Below, in pieces: positions 1 through 9,674 of a DNA stretch of 64,000 nucleotides. The stretch is from NCBI GenBank assembly GCA_029555025.1, contig JAKPTZ010000045.1, positions 143,204 to 207,203 on the forward strand, written 5' to 3'. Each line of letters starts with the position of its first letter. Position 1 is the first letter of the stretch. The notes under the pieces are model-generated. The model saw only the letters and a list, made by a program, of their open reading frames with translations. It was not told where the DNA came from and made no database searches. The position numbers and the translations under genes are program-made. The DNA comes from Deltaproteobacteria bacterium (GTDB lineage Bacteria > Myxococcota_A > UBA9042 > DTJE01).

Positions 1-2
1 GG

Positions 3-1148
3 AATCTCTCAATGGGGCTTGTCCGTGGACTGTCCGCCACCTTTGACGGAATGATCTGGGGCGACGAGGATCCGGTCATTGACACGATAATGGCCAGGAC
101 AATCTTCAACCGAAGTCACGAAACCATGCTGCGGGGCAACAGACGCCTGTTCGTGGACTACGAAGGCGTCCGTTTCGAGGAAGTCGAACTCAGGCACGAC
201 ACAATCCACAACCGGGACAATCCCACCTGGGGCGACATATTCGTCCGGAACAAGAGATCAAAGGACGATTTTCCCTTTCTTTATCGAAACATGGCCATGC
301 TGGTCGAACTGGCCTTCAGGACGGACGATCCCGAAGTCAGGCGCGACATTGTCAGGCTGGTCGGACAGGTCCGCGGCATGACGGCCGACATCGTCGAACA
401 CGACTACTGCATCCGGACAAAGGGCTTCGATTCGAAGCCCTACATCCCGTTGATGCAGGATGGAACGGTCGAGGACTTTGCCACCTACCGGGCTTACGAA
501 TCGTTCGTGCCCCTGGGCGAGTGCACGGGAAAACTTTCGACCGCATACCTGGCATCCGGCGAGGCATTGGGAAACGTCTGTGAAAACGCCGACACCGCCT
601 TTTACGGCGACGGATACCTGTATGAGGAACTCGCGATTGCGGCGCATTTCTGCGCGACCGACCTGATCTGGAACTACCATGTGGCGGCGCTTGCGATGGC
701 GCTGCTTTTTGACGACATCGAAACCGCCAGGAAACTCGTCGAAGGACTTGCGGCCAGGATTGACGGCCTGTGGATCGACGAAAGGGCGGCCGATTACCCG
801 GAATGGTGGCCCGAGGTGGCCCAGCTCCTGGTGCTCTCGGCCGCCTACGGAATGCCCCTGACCGGGGACGAAGCAAGGCTGATTCAGTCCGTATGGCGCG
901 ACTCGGCCGTATTCTATCAGGACTCGGTATGCTGGGATCCCTGGGATCCATCCGTTCCAGACGGCACCGTCTGCGAGGTGATGCCATCACGCTATGAAAC
1001 GGACGACCAGGGCCAGACGACGCGCGCGCACACCAGGATCGAGGAGTTCCTGAGCCCGTTCGAGTATTGCGCGTCGCCATACCGGGCGACCACCGGCGCG
1101 ATGTTCGTGAACTGTGAAAGGCTTGTTGCGGCCATGATGGATCGCTGA
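3..1148 (+). CDS. Exported protein of unknown function, 5' end cut by window edge
   Basis: The reading frame is open to the window edge and the first in-frame ATG (12) lies in the middle of a domain, so this is the C-terminal ~380 residues of a longer protein. It aligns with the protein at 4700-6403: both carry LVRG near the cut end, then NP.WG.IF..NKRSKDD, a central YLA/YLW helical stretch, and a tail ending CASP......M...CE. By that comparison about 220 residues are missing, including any signal peptide. The alternation of helices and conserved Trp/Tyr suggests an alpha-helical (alpha/alpha-barrel-like) fold, as in some glycan-active enzymes, but no family is recognised. The GAF-domain gene follows 42 bases downstream. 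Confidence 0.8.
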   Translation, partial: NLSMGLVRGLSATFDGMIWGDEDPVIDTIMARTIFNRSHETMLRGNRRLFVDYEGVRFEEVELRHDTIHNRDNPTWGDIFVRNKRSKDDFPFLYRNMAMLVELAFRTDDPEVRRDIVRLVGQVRGMTADIVEHDYCIRTKGFDSKPYIPLMQDGTVEDFATYRAYESFVPLGECTGKLSTAYLASGEALGNVCENADTAFYGDGYLYEELAIAAHFCATDLIWNYHVAALAMALLFDDIETARKLVEGLAARIDGLWIDERAADYPEWWPEVAQLLVLSAAYGMPLTGDEARLIQSVWRDSAVFYQDSVCWDPWDPSVPDGTVCEVMPSRYETDDQGQTTRAHTRIEEFLSPFEYCASPYRATTGAMFVNCERLVAAMMDR

Positions 1149-1190
1149 TTATGCCGGTTACTTCCAAAACGGATCGGCGGGGGTGATTAA

Positions 1191-1682
1191 ATGGACCGCG
1201 ATAGCAAACGCACTGAGGTTACCGAGCGAATCCTGGCGGACACCCGCAGTGGCCGCGAACCCCAGGCAATCGTTCAGGCGGCCATGCGCCGCATCAAGGA
1301 CTCATTTCCGGAATTTTACTGGGTTGGCGTGTATCTGCTGTTCGGCGACGAACTGCGCCTTGGCCCCTTCTGCGGCCCGGTGACGGAACACGTCCGGATC
1401 CCGGTCGGACGCGGCGTCTGCGGGACCGCGGTGGCAGAAAACCGGAACCAGGTCATCGGGGACGTGCGGGCGGTGTCGAATTACCTGGCCTGCAACCTTT
1501 TCACGAGATCGGAAATCGTGGTGCTTATCCGGGATCCGGATGACAAATCGGTGGTCGGCCAGATCGACATCGACTGTACCGTTCCGGATCGGTTTGGATC
1601 GGATGACGAGGCATTCCTGGACGAAATCGGCCGGCTCCTCGCGCCGGCAATTGTCGCAATGCGTCGGCATGACCGGGGGTGA
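1191..1682 (+). CDS. GAF-domain free methionine-(R)-sulfoxide reductase-like protein
   Basis: This 163-residue single-GAF-domain protein matches the fRMsr (YebR/MsrC) family, cytosolic enzymes that reduce free methionine-R-sulfoxide. Family landmarks are FYWVGVYLL (42-50), LGPF (57-60), VRIPVGRGVCGTAV (68-81), YLACN (98-102), SEIVV and GQIDID. The cysteines matching E. coli Cys94 and Cys118 are C77 and C101. The third family cysteine (E. coli Cys84, in ACVRI) is a histidine here (H67 in TEHVRI), although C61 lies nearby, so the disulfide relay may be altered. The ATG is preceded by GGCGGGGGT, and the same motif precedes the next gene. An oxidative-damage repair role is inferred from the family. 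Confidence 0.75.
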   Translation: MDRDSKRTEVTERILADTRSGREPQAIVQAAMRRIKDSFPEFYWVGVYLLFGDELRLGPFCGPVTEHVRIPVGRGVCGTAVAENRNQVIGDVRAVSNYLACNLFTRSEIVVLIRDPDDKSVVGQIDIDCTVPDRFGSDDEAFLDEIGRLLAPAIVAMRRHDRG

Positions 1683-1686
1683 TCAA

Positions 1687-2676
1687 GTGGGGCTTCCCGA
1701 ACACGTCTCTTCCGTGGCGCCCGGGGTCTGGCGCATCAGGGTTCCGCTGCCCGGCAGCCCGCTCAGGAACCTGAATTCGTGGGTCGTGACGTCGGACGGC
1801 CAGGCGCTTGTGATCGATACCGGATTCAACATGCCGGAGTGTCTGGAGGCGATGAAGTCCGGCCTGGCCGCCATCGGGGCGAATCCTTCCCGTACCAGTT
1901 TCATGCTTACCCACATGCATTCGGATCATACCGGCCTGGTCGGCCGCCTGGCGGCACCGGGGACTGACATCTTCATGGGTCGTCTGGATGCCCCTTTCAT
2001 GGATCCCGGAATGAACTGGTGGAATCCCATGGTCGATTACGCCGTTCAAAACGGCTTCGGAAGGCAGCAGATTTCCGACGCGCTTGCCAGCCATCCCGGA
2101 ATCAAGTTCCACCCGGGCGCGATCGGGCCGATGAAACTTCTGGAAGACGGCGATTCCATCACCGTTGGCGACAGGGAACTCGCGTGCGTGCTGACACCCG
2201 GACATACGCCCGGCCACATCTGCCTTTACGACCGGCAGGCCCGGCTGCTGTTTTCCGGAGATCACGTTCTTGGGGATATCACTCCGCACATAGAGTCCTG
2301 GGCGTACCGCTTCAACGCCCTGAAGTGCTTCATGTCCAGTCTTGAAAAGATCCGCGGCCTCGACGTGGTGCAGGCCCTTCCCGGACATCGAGGAACAATC
2401 GCGGAACTCGGGCCCAGAATCGACCAGCTCGTCGCCCATCATGCAGCCAGGGCGGACGAAACGGTTCAAGTGCTGGCCGGGGGCTGCATGACTGCTTACG
2501 AAATCGCTTCACGCATGACATGGGACGTCAGGGCCCCTTCCTGGGAACAATTCCCGATCACCCAGAAATGGTTCGCGGTTGGCGAGACGATTGCACACCT
2601 GCGCTGGCTTGAGGATTCTGGAAGAGTCCGCCGCCAAATCGAGGATGGGATCGCAAGATTCTGCGTGGGAGAGTGA
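1687..2676 (+). CDS. Metallo-beta-lactamase-fold hydrolase
   Basis: This 329-residue protein has the full MBL-fold metal signature: THMHSDHTG (HxHxDH), TPGHTPGH and SGDHVLG, with a late PGHRG histidine. After the MBL domain comes a ~75-residue helical tail containing ITQKWFAVGETIAHLRWLE, typical of the winged-helix C-terminus of YflN/LACTB2-like hydrolases. Substrate is unknown; thioester, lactone and nuclease activities all occur in this family. A GTG at 1687 is preferred because CGGGGGT stands 6 bases upstream, as before the preceding gene. An in-frame ATG at 1669 would overlap that gene by 14 bases. It ends 3 bases from the converging histidine kinase gene. Confidence 0.85.
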   Translation: MGLPEHVSSVAPGVWRIRVPLPGSPLRNLNSWVVTSDGQALVIDTGFNMPECLEAMKSGLAAIGANPSRTSFMLTHMHSDHTGLVGRLAAPGTDIFMGRLDAPFMDPGMNWWNPMVDYAVQNGFGRQQISDALASHPGIKFHPGAIGPMKLLEDGDSITVGDRELACVLTPGHTPGHICLYDRQARLLFSGDHVLGDITPHIESWAYRFNALKCFMSSLEKIRGLDVVQALPGHRGTIAELGPRIDQLVAHHAARADETVQVLAGGCMTAYEIASRMTWDVRAPSWEQFPITQKWFAVGETIAHLRWLEDSGRVRRQIEDGIARFCVGE

Positions 2677-2679
2677 AGG

Positions 2680-4572
2680 TCACTCGACCGGTTCCGCGCC
2701 GTGTTCAGGTTCAAGGGCAGCGTCAGGCCAGGTTACGACGAAAGTGGTTCCCGCGCCCGGGTTGCTGGATACCCGAATCGAGGCACCATAGCGGTCAACG
2801 ATCCTCTTGACCAGCGCAAGACCAAGGCCAGTGCCTTCATGCGACTTTCTAACATTGTCCGCGCGATAGAACTCCTCGAACACGTGCGGCAGCGAATCGG
2901 CTGATATTCCCACGCCGGAATCCGCCACGCTCAGGACGAGGCCTGCCCTGCCGGCGGCAAGACCGACTTCCACCCGACCACCTTCGGGGGTGTATTTGAT
3001 CGCGTTGCCTACAAGATTCTCGACAAGGCGCTCAATGTGGTTCTCCCTGGCCCGAAGCGATCGCCGGGCCGAAACCACGACTTTCAGCGATATCCGCTTG
3101 TTGTCGGCATCCAGGCGCAGCATGTCGCAGACCCGTTCGACCACCAGACCGATATCAACAGGCTTCAGGTCTTCTTCAGCGACCGCGCCGAGGGAACCCA
3201 TGTCCATCAGGTCGGCAAGCAACGCGCGCAGGCCGGCCAGGCGCCTATGGGATCTTTCGATGATTTGCATCTGGTTTGACGGAAGTTCGCCAAGGTAACC
3301 TTCCATCAGCAGATCCAGCGAGGACTGAACCGCCGCGGCCGGGGACTTGAGTTCATGCGCCGCGACATAAAAGAATCTGGTCTTGGCCTTGTCGAGATTC
3401 TCCAGACGTCTATAGGCCCTTGCGTTCTCGACGGCCGTAACGACCTGACCAGCCAGTGCGACAATGAAATCGACCTCCTCACGGGAAAATGTCCTTTCAT
3501 CGCATGTGTAAAGGCTCAACAGGCCGACCGACTCGCCACCCTGTCGCAGCGGAACCGCCATCATCGAAACCAGTCCGGCACGACGCATCGTTTCGCTCAT
3601 CATGCAGCCACGACTGTTCCTTATGTCGGAAACGACCACCGGCTCGCCGGACAGCAGGCGGCAATTGCACGGACCATCCACAGCGCACGTGTTGTCGTGG
3701 TGCTCTTCCATGAAATCGGCCGGCAGGCCGGAAACCGCCCCGGTCATCCACTGGCCGGTATCCGGATCCCGCAGCCTGATCGAACCGGCACACACGCCGG
3801 TGACCCGGATCACCGAAGAAATGATTCCGTCCAGAACTTCCTGCACGTCCAATGAGGATGAAACCTTCCTGGAGATCTCGTTCAGCGTGCGCGTTCGCTC
3901 AAGCGCCGTCTGAAGGCTGGAGGTGGCGGATATCAGTTCCCTTGTCCGTCGCCAGAGGGGACGCGCCACGGAACCGGTCAGGAAAACGGCCACGAAAATC
4001 GTGGCGGCAAAAAAGCCGAGCATGCCAGTCGCGACCATCGGCTCGCGGGCCGGTATGGCGAAAAAACCTGCCACCGGCATCTGATCGACCGCGCCCAGGT
4101 ACTCAAGGGCAAACAGCCCCCCGACAAGCAGGACGCCACCTGCCGCATGGAACCAGGCGGCACGGGGCGGCAGCAGAATGCTTGCGAGGATGGCGTGGAA
4201 AACAAAGAAGAAAAGAATCGGGCTTCCGACTCCCCCGGTAAGATGCACGAGGATGGTAAGCGCAATCCAGTCGGTGATGAATTGCGCGCTGGCCAGCATG
4301 GAAAACCAGCGCGCCCCGACCTTCGGCTGCTTTGCCAGGCGCCGCGCAAGCAGCATGAAGACCGTGTTGTAGGCAAGGATGGCGGTGCCGCACGCCGAAA
4401 GTGCCAGCCAGGGCAACCTGATTCCCGGAATTAAGTAAGCGGAACCGGTTCCGGCAAGAACCATCGCCGCCGCAATCCAGCGCAGGCGTACCAGCCATTC
4501 GACCCGGGAACGAAGTTCGTCCTCGAGAAGCCCCGGTGAGCCTTCAGGGGGATGCCTCAAACCTTCCTTCAA
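2680..4572 (-). CDS. Membrane-bound GAF-domain sensor histidine kinase
   Basis: The protein has about six hydrophobic N-terminal segments, then a coiled linker, a GAF domain (from TLNEISRKVSSSL to FIVALAGQVVTAVENA), a HisKA domain with AAHELKSPAAAV (phospho-acceptor His) and an HATPase domain with N-box VENLVGNAIKYTPEGG, G1 DSGVGI and G2 GTGLGLALVKRIV. It probably autophosphorylates in response to a membrane or GAF-bound signal. No response regulator is adjacent, so it is an orphan kinase here. A TTG start at 4572 is favoured because GGAG lies 8 bases upstream; the upstream ATG at 4629 has no visible ribosome-binding site and would extend into the divergent promoter region. The GAF domain holds a Cys cluster (NTCAVDGPCNC) of unknown role. 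Confidence 0.88.
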   Translation of the reverse strand: MKEGLRHPPEGSPGLLEDELRSRVEWLVRLRWIAAAMVLAGTGSAYLIPGIRLPWLALSACGTAILAYNTVFMLLARRLAKQPKVGARWFSMLASAQFITDWIALTILVHLTGGVGSPILFFFVFHAILASILLPPRAAWFHAAGGVLLVGGLFALEYLGAVDQMPVAGFFAIPAREPMVATGMLGFFAATIFVAVFLTGSVARPLWRRTRELISATSSLQTALERTRTLNEISRKVSSSLDVQEVLDGIISSVIRVTGVCAGSIRLRDPDTGQWMTGAVSGLPADFMEEHHDNTCAVDGPCNCRLLSGEPVVVSDIRNSRGCMMSETMRRAGLVSMMAVPLRQGGESVGLLSLYTCDERTFSREEVDFIVALAGQVVTAVENARAYRRLENLDKAKTRFFYVAAHELKSPAAAVQSSLDLLMEGYLGELPSNQMQIIERSHRRLAGLRALLADLMDMGSLGAVAEEDLKPVDIGLVVERVCDMLRLDADNKRISLKVVVSARRSLRARENHIERLVENLVGNAIKYTPEGGRVEVGLAAGRAGLVLSVADSGVGISADSLPHVFEEFYRADNVRKSHEGTGLGLALVKRIVDRYGASIRVSSNPGAGTTFVVTWPDAALEPEHGAEPVE

Positions 4573-4699
4573 ACTCCGTTCTCCATGGCCCGACCGGACA
4601 ATGATGTATCGAAAGACCTGTAACCGCAACCGGCCGGTTGTTGATATGATTCAAGCGTCCGACCCATGCAGGGCCGGCATGATGGAGGTACAGCCCGCA

Positions 4700-6403
4700 A
4701 TGCGTGCAATGACATGTGTTCTTCTGGCTCTTGCCGTCTCACTGGGCTGCGGGACCGGTCCCGAAGGTACGGATGCTTTCGACCACGGCAGTCCGGGCGA
4801 TGATCTGCCGGACGTTCAGCAGGAAATCCCGGGCGACACCACCGAGGATGCCAATCCGGACACCACCCTTGATTCGGCCATTGATGGCAACTGGACGGAC
4901 TCGGCCGACGACGACGGCGGAATATTGAATGACACCGCGGCCGACGACGGCGACGACAACGGGGATATCGGCGACACCGGGCCAACCGATTTCGTCAGGC
5001 CGCCCCGGGGCGAACCGGTCGATTCGGTCGAGATCGGACGAATCACCGATCTGTACCTGGAAATCCTTGAAAAGACACGCTATTTCGACGTAATGAACGA
5101 ACGTGTCCACGGATGGCCAAGGGACGATGCCGGTGGCCGTTACTGGTATGGAACCTGGTGGTCCGGAATTACGATGACGAAGACCGACGGCATGGTGACG
5201 TTCCTTCATTCGCCCGACGGTGCCGACAACAACGGCATGCGGGGCGCACCGATGCTCGTTGGGACATGTTTCGCGTCAAGGCTGTGGGGCAAGGCGGAAC
5301 ACGTCGCCCTGGCGCGCAAGCTGGTACGGGGATTCAACTCATGGGCGTACGTCTTCCGCAGCCCGACCCATCCGGACTGGGAGGCAAAGCAGGTACTGTC
5401 GCGGGCGGCCTATCCCGAGTCGGTCGAAACACACGACGACGGATTGCACCGCTTCATCGACTATTCAAAGAACAGGCCGGGCGAGGACAACGGGGCCTGC
5501 GAGTATGTCGAGGTAACCGACAACCCTTACTGGGGCCACATATTCGCGAAGAACAAGCGATCCAAGGACGACATCGGGCACATGTTCATTGCACTCGCCC
5601 TCATGAACCAGTGCATTGTCGGACAGGACGAGACGGATCCCGAGGTAATGGGCCTGATGGACGATATCGAGGAATCGATGGAAATCTATCGCAACTGGGC
5701 AGCCCAGGTCGATGAGGACGGCTGGAAGATCGCCACAGTTGACAAGGCCGGAACCATCTACTACCCGGACGAGGATCTGGCATACCTGTGGCTTGAAGGC
5801 GCTAACATCGAATGCGAAGCCGCGGTAACACTGCGCCTTTTCGGGGGCGGCAACCCCGACGATCTGGCCTGCGGCAACGGAATCAACCCATACTTCGGCG
5901 AGGAAGACGCGCTGAAGAATGACTTCCACCAGATCCAGCGAAGCTTCCACGAGGCCGCCATCATGCATTCCTGGGTTGCCGGACGCGGCGATGTCGCCAC
6001 CGAACTGCTCGACGGTCTCGCATGGCGCCTGGACACAAGGCTGGACGAACTGGAAAGCCTGGAACCGCCGGAGGATCCCCACCTTGGCGATCTGGGGGAA
6101 CTGGTGCTGATGGCCGGTAACAGTGGTCTTCCGCTTACCTGGCGCGAGGTCCGTTTCCTGCACGCCCGCATCGAGGAGTCGTACAACGCCCTGGTCGGCA
6201 CGCAGGATCAGGCTGCCCTGAAGGCACGCTTCGACGTGTTCTCGCCGGACGTCGCCGACGGCACCTATCCATTCGATCCGGGTGATGCCGGCATGGCATG
6301 GAGGTACCTTGGCGCAATCCTTGGCGTCTGCGCGTCCCCGTTCTGGAGCAGCGGCTCGATGCAGGTGCTTGACTGCGAAAAGATCCGCCAGGCGACGATG
6401 TGA
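4700..6403 (+). CDS. Exported lipoprotein-like protein, paralogue of the first gene
   Basis: This 567-residue protein starts with a short hydrophobic signal ending VSLGC (C17), a relaxed lipobox. Residues ~20-90 form a low-complexity Asp/Thr/Gly-rich linker, and a ~470-residue globular domain follows that is shared with the truncated gene at the window start (NPYWGHIFAKNKRSKDD and CASPFW near the end). No catalytic family is recognised; the Trp/Tyr-rich helical character would fit a glycan-active or scaffold protein at the cell surface. ATG 4700 is chosen because GGAGG lies 11 bases upstream and it opens the signal peptide. The divergent start of the histidine kinase is about 130 bases away, so regulatory sites are shared. 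Confidence 0.75.
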   Translation: MRAMTCVLLALAVSLGCGTGPEGTDAFDHGSPGDDLPDVQQEIPGDTTEDANPDTTLDSAIDGNWTDSADDDGGILNDTAADDGDDNGDIGDTGPTDFVRPPRGEPVDSVEIGRITDLYLEILEKTRYFDVMNERVHGWPRDDAGGRYWYGTWWSGITMTKTDGMVTFLHSPDGADNNGMRGAPMLVGTCFASRLWGKAEHVALARKLVRGFNSWAYVFRSPTHPDWEAKQVLSRAAYPESVETHDDGLHRFIDYSKNRPGEDNGACEYVEVTDNPYWGHIFAKNKRSKDDIGHMFIALALMNQCIVGQDETDPEVMGLMDDIEESMEIYRNWAAQVDEDGWKIATVDKAGTIYYPDEDLAYLWLEGANIECEAAVTLRLFGGGNPDDLACGNGINPYFGEEDALKNDFHQIQRSFHEAAIMHSWVAGRGDVATELLDGLAWRLDTRLDELESLEPPEDPHLGDLGELVLMAGNSGLPLTWREVRFLHARIEESYNALVGTQDQAALKARFDVFSPDVADGTYPFDPGDAGMAWRYLGAILGVCASPFWSSGSMQVLDCEKIRQATM

Positions 6404-6445
6404 TCAGCGCACCACTTTCCGGCCGCCCCACGAATGAAGGCGATG

Positions 6446-8206
6446 TCAGTGCTTGATGGCGATGTGGAGATCGCGAAGCTGGGCTTCGTCAACGTCGGAC
6501 GGCGAGTCGGTCATCAGATCGGACGCGCTTGTCGTCTTCGGGAATGCAATCACGTCGCGAATCGAAGGCGCGCCGCACATCAGCATTATCATTCGATCCA
6601 GCCCGAGGGCGATGCCGCCGTGGGGTGGCGGACCGAATTCAAACGCATCCAGCAGGAAGCCGAACTTGACACGCGCCGACTCGTCCGAAATCCTCATCGC
6701 CGAAAACACGCGCTTCTGGACTTCGCTGCTGTGAATACGGATTGAACCGCCGCCAAGCTCGGTTCCGTTAAGAATGACGTCATAGGCGCGTGCCCGAACA
6801 TTAAGCGGGTCGCTTTCAAGAATCGGAAGGTCTTCCATGACCGGCGAAGTGAACGGGTGATGCGTCGCCGTCGGGCGCTGGCCTTCCTCGTCCCATTCGA
6901 ACATCGGGAACTCGGTGACCCACAGGAAAGCCATCTTCTTCGGATCGCGCAGGCCGAGCCTGTCGCCGACCTTCAGTCTGACCGCCCCCATGGCCTGGCG
7001 GGCCTTGTTCGGGCGATCCGCGACGACCAGGAGCAGGTCGCCAGGGCCTGCCTGCATCTTCGTGGCGATCGCGCTCTTGTCGCCATCGGAAAGGAACTTG
7101 GCTGCCGATCCCGACCATTCGCTTTCACCGATCTTGAACCACGCAAGACCCTTTGCGCCATTGTCCGTGGCCGTCTGGGTCAGTGCATCGATATCCTTCC
7201 TGGACCATTTCTCCGCGTCCGGCACCTTGATTGCCGTGACAACGCCGCCGGCGGCCGCGGTGTCGGAAAACACCTTGAACCCGCTGCCCGCGACTTCATC
7301 GGTTATCGTGACCATTTCCATACCGAAGCGCATGTCCGGTTTGTCGCAACCGTACTTCTCCATCGCCTCGGAGTACGGCATGCGCAGGAACGGGGTCTGG
7401 ATGTCGATTCCCAGCGCGTGCTTCCAGACATGCTTCAGCATGCCTTCGACAATTTCATATATCAGCTCTGGAACCGCGAATGACATTTCAATGTCGATCT
7501 GGGTAAATTCAGGCTGGCGATCCGCGCGCAGGTCCTCGTCGCGGAAGCAGCGCGCAATCTGGAAGTACCGGTCGAACCCGGAAACCATCAGGAGTTGCTT
7601 GAAGGTCTGGGGCGACTGCGGAAGCGCGTAAAACTGGCCGGGATGAACCCTTGATGGCACGAGGAAATCACGCGCCCCTTCAGGCGTGCTCTTCATCAGG
7701 ATGGGTGTCTCGATTTCAAGGAAGTCCCTGGTTTCCAGATAGTCGCGAACCATCTTGCAGACCTTTGACCGCATCACGATGTTGGAATTCAACTGATTGC
7801 GGCGAAGATCAAGATACCTGTACTTCAGGCGCGTCACTTCCTGCGCATCGACATCGTCCGCAATCTGGAACGGCAGCGGCTTCGCGGAGCTCAGGATCTC
7901 GATTGACCCGGCCTCGACCTCAATCCCGCCGGTCGGAATCTTAAGGTTGGCATTGGCGCCCCTGCCGACAACCGTGCCCGTGACCTGGATAACGAACTCC
8001 GATCTGACGCCCACGGCCTTGTCAAACGCCGCCGGATTAAGGGCCTGGTCGAACTTGATCTGCGTCGTGCCGAAGCGATCCCGCAGGTTTATGAAGGCGC
8101 AGCCCCCGTGGTCGCGAACGCTGGCGGCCCACCCCTGCAGCATGACCTGGGCGCCGATGTCGGATTCCCTCAATTCCCCGCAATTATGTGTACGTACGCC
8201 GTCCAT
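6446..8206 (-). CDS. aspS: Aspartyl-tRNA synthetase (probably non-discriminating)
   Basis: This 586-residue bacterial-type class II synthetase charges tRNA with aspartate. It has an OB anticodon-binding domain (~1-110), motif 2 ([18 protein letters not shown]), a GAD insertion (~290-420) and motif 3 ([11 protein letters not shown]). In the anticodon domain the sequence is RDHGG, with His33 at the position where E. coli has Leu30; in known enzymes histidine there goes with relaxed specificity that also charges tRNA-Asn. The ATG at 8206 has GGAGGT just upstream; the ORF could extend 8 codons further without a ribosome-binding site. It is the last gene of the long minus-strand run. Confidence 0.96.
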   Translation of the reverse strand: MDGVRTHNCGELRESDIGAQVMLQGWAASVRDHGGCAFINLRDRFGTTQIKFDQALNPAAFDKAVGVRSEFVIQVTGTVVGRGANANLKIPTGGIEVEAGSIEILSSAKPLPFQIADDVDAQEVTRLKYRYLDLRRNQLNSNIVMRSKVCKMVRDYLETRDFLEIETPILMKSTPEGARDFLVPSRVHPGQFYALPQSPQTFKQLLMVSGFDRYFQIARCFRDEDLRADRQPEFTQIDIEMSFAVPELIYEIVEGMLKHVWKHALGIDIQTPFLRMPYSEAMEKYGCDKPDMRFGMEMVTITDEVAGSGFKVFSDTAAAGGVVTAIKVPDAEKWSRKDIDALTQTATDNGAKGLAWFKIGESEWSGSAAKFLSDGDKSAIATKMQAGPGDLLLVVADRPNKARQAMGAVRLKVGDRLGLRDPKKMAFLWVTEFPMFEWDEEGQRPTATHHPFTSPVMEDLPILESDPLNVRARAYDVILNGTELGGGSIRIHSSEVQKRVFSAMRISDESARVKFGFLLDAFEFGPPPHGGIALGLDRMIMLMCGAPSIRDVIAFPKTTSASDLMTDSPSDVDEAQLRDLHIAIKH

Positions 8207-8238
8207 CTGAAACGACCTCCAAAACCGCAATAGCGCTG

Positions 8239-9039
8239 TTATTCTGCCCCAAGCGGAGCACAGACGATCTGTATCGAGTCCAGGAACTTCCCGGCCCCTC
8301 CCCTGACTCCAACCATGACGTATCCCTTCGGACAGACCTCGTTGTACTCGATGTCGCCGCCGGGACCGCCAACCCTGTCACCATAGCGCCTTGTCCGGCC
8401 AATCGTCACGCTTCCGCCGGACGACCCGCCGCCACCTTCCTCAACAACCTTCCGCACCAGGTCATCGACGGTCAGATTCTGGATGCGATCCGCGTTCTTC
8501 GCATGATCCGACGACACCGCGTATCCCGCGGAGTCCGCGTACTTGACCGAGCCGGTATTCGATGCCGGGGAGCCGGCGCGGGCGGAATCGACCGAAAGCT
8601 TCGTATCGGAAACCTCGGCGGCCTTCTTCTCCATGTCCTGCTGAACCTTCCTGGCGGTGTCCTTGTCCATGAAGACCTGCCTCGAAAGTTCGACGCCGGA
8701 AATCTCGACGCCAAGCATCAGCTTCGTGAAATCCTGGCCGCGGGGAAGCAGTTTCTGGGAACCGATCCCGACCGTGTAGGCGCCATCCACGACGGCGACC
8801 CACATCCGATCGCTGAAAACCGGCTTCTTCGATCCCGGGGAGTACAGTTTGAATTCAATTGGATAAATCCCCGAAACGGGACGCCCGGCTTCATCGACCA
8901 TCTTTCCCGAATAGTCAACAATCGTCGGTCTCGCGGGCATGGCCGAATCCTTCGGTGCCGCCGACGCAACCGCGCCGGAAAACGTCAAGGTCGCTAAGAC
9001 CGAAAAAACCAGCAGATTGAAACGACGAAAGGAAATCAC
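8239..9039 (-). CDS. Secreted protein of unknown function
   Basis: This 266-residue protein has a Sec signal peptide (hydrophobic core ~9-24, then VASA-AP). Residues 35-110 look like a beta-sandwich (VDYSGKMVDEAGRPVSGIYPIEFKLY...), as seen in many exported proteins that describe a default and modified value. A Lys/Ala-rich helical middle and a Gly/Ser linker (~195-210) follow. The final ~55 residues (VGGPGGDIEYNEVCPKGYVM... FLDSIQIVC) hold two cysteines and vaguely resemble a jacalin-like strand pattern. I do not assign a function. The start is GTG in a GTGA overlap with the RDD gene stop, so it is translationally coupled. Confidence 0.7.
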   Translation of the reverse strand: MISFRRFNLLVFSVLATLTFSGAVASAAPKDSAMPARPTIVDYSGKMVDEAGRPVSGIYPIEFKLYSPGSKKPVFSDRMWVAVVDGAYTVGIGSQKLLPRGQDFTKLMLGVEISGVELSRQVFMDKDTARKVQQDMEKKAAEVSDTKLSVDSARAGSPASNTGSVKYADSAGYAVSSDHAKNADRIQNLTVDDLVRKVVEEGGGGSSGGSVTIGRTRRYGDRVGGPGGDIEYNEVCPKGYVMVGVRGGAGKFLDSIQIVCAPLGAE

Positions 9040-9674
9040 CAGTTACCTCCCTCTGCGTGCCAGGGGGCGCTGCCTCCGGCAGACCTGCCATTCACATCGC
9101 CCTTCACCTCTTCTGGTGCCGGGAAAATGTCGTCAACAGGCGCCTCGTCAGGATCGGCAGTTACCATGGTGACCACCGGCCTGCCGAATACGACCACGAC
9201 GCCGGCAAGTATATCATGCAGCATGCGCCTTTTCGGATCGACGATTGTCCACAGCGGCCCGACAAACGCCACAACACCCAGCAGCAGCCCGCAAACGGTC
9301 CAGAAAAATGAGCGGATCGGACCGATGCCCCGACCTCGCCTGTCGGTCACCCTTATGCCGACCAGCCTGGAAAACGGCGTGTTTCCAATGGTCGAAACGA
9401 AGACAACCGTTCCAAGGACATACAGGGCAACAAAATAGAGCGCGGGAACAATGAAAACCGATGGCTGGCTGTTGAACACGTCAACGGTGTAATCAAGATA
9501 ATTCCAGTATCTGGGGGGAAGACGGGACAGATCGGGAGTCTCGGAAAGAAAGCAGGCAAGCACTGTCAGGCCGGCCGGCACGGCAAGATCTATCAGGCCG
9601 GCCAGGACGCGAAGCGTGGATGCCGCGACGCGAACCACGAACTCGTCATGACCACCCGGCTCACTCTTGCTCAT
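9036..9674 (-). CDS. RDD-family inner membrane protein
   Basis: This 212-residue integral membrane protein has the RDD family hallmark RVLAGLIDLAV in the first helix, two further hydrophobic segments, and the conserved NTPFSRLVGIRVTDRRG loop followed by a C-terminal helix and DPKRRMLHD. The ~45-residue tail is hydrophilic and acidic. RDD proteins are poorly defined and have been linked to ion transport in some bacteria. ATG overlaps the rsmE stop by 4 bases, and its own stop overlaps the next start by 4 bases. Confidence 0.82.
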   Translation of the reverse strand: MSKSEPGGHDEFVVRVAASTLRVLAGLIDLAVPAGLTVLACFLSETPDLSRLPPRYWNYLDYTVDVFNSQPSVFIVPALYFVALYVLGTVVFVSTIGNTPFSRLVGIRVTDRRGRGIGPIRSFFWTVCGLLLGVVAFVGPLWTIVDPKRRMLHDILAGVVVVFGRPVVTMVTADPDEAPVDDIFPAPEEVKGDVNGRSAGGSAPWHAEGGNW

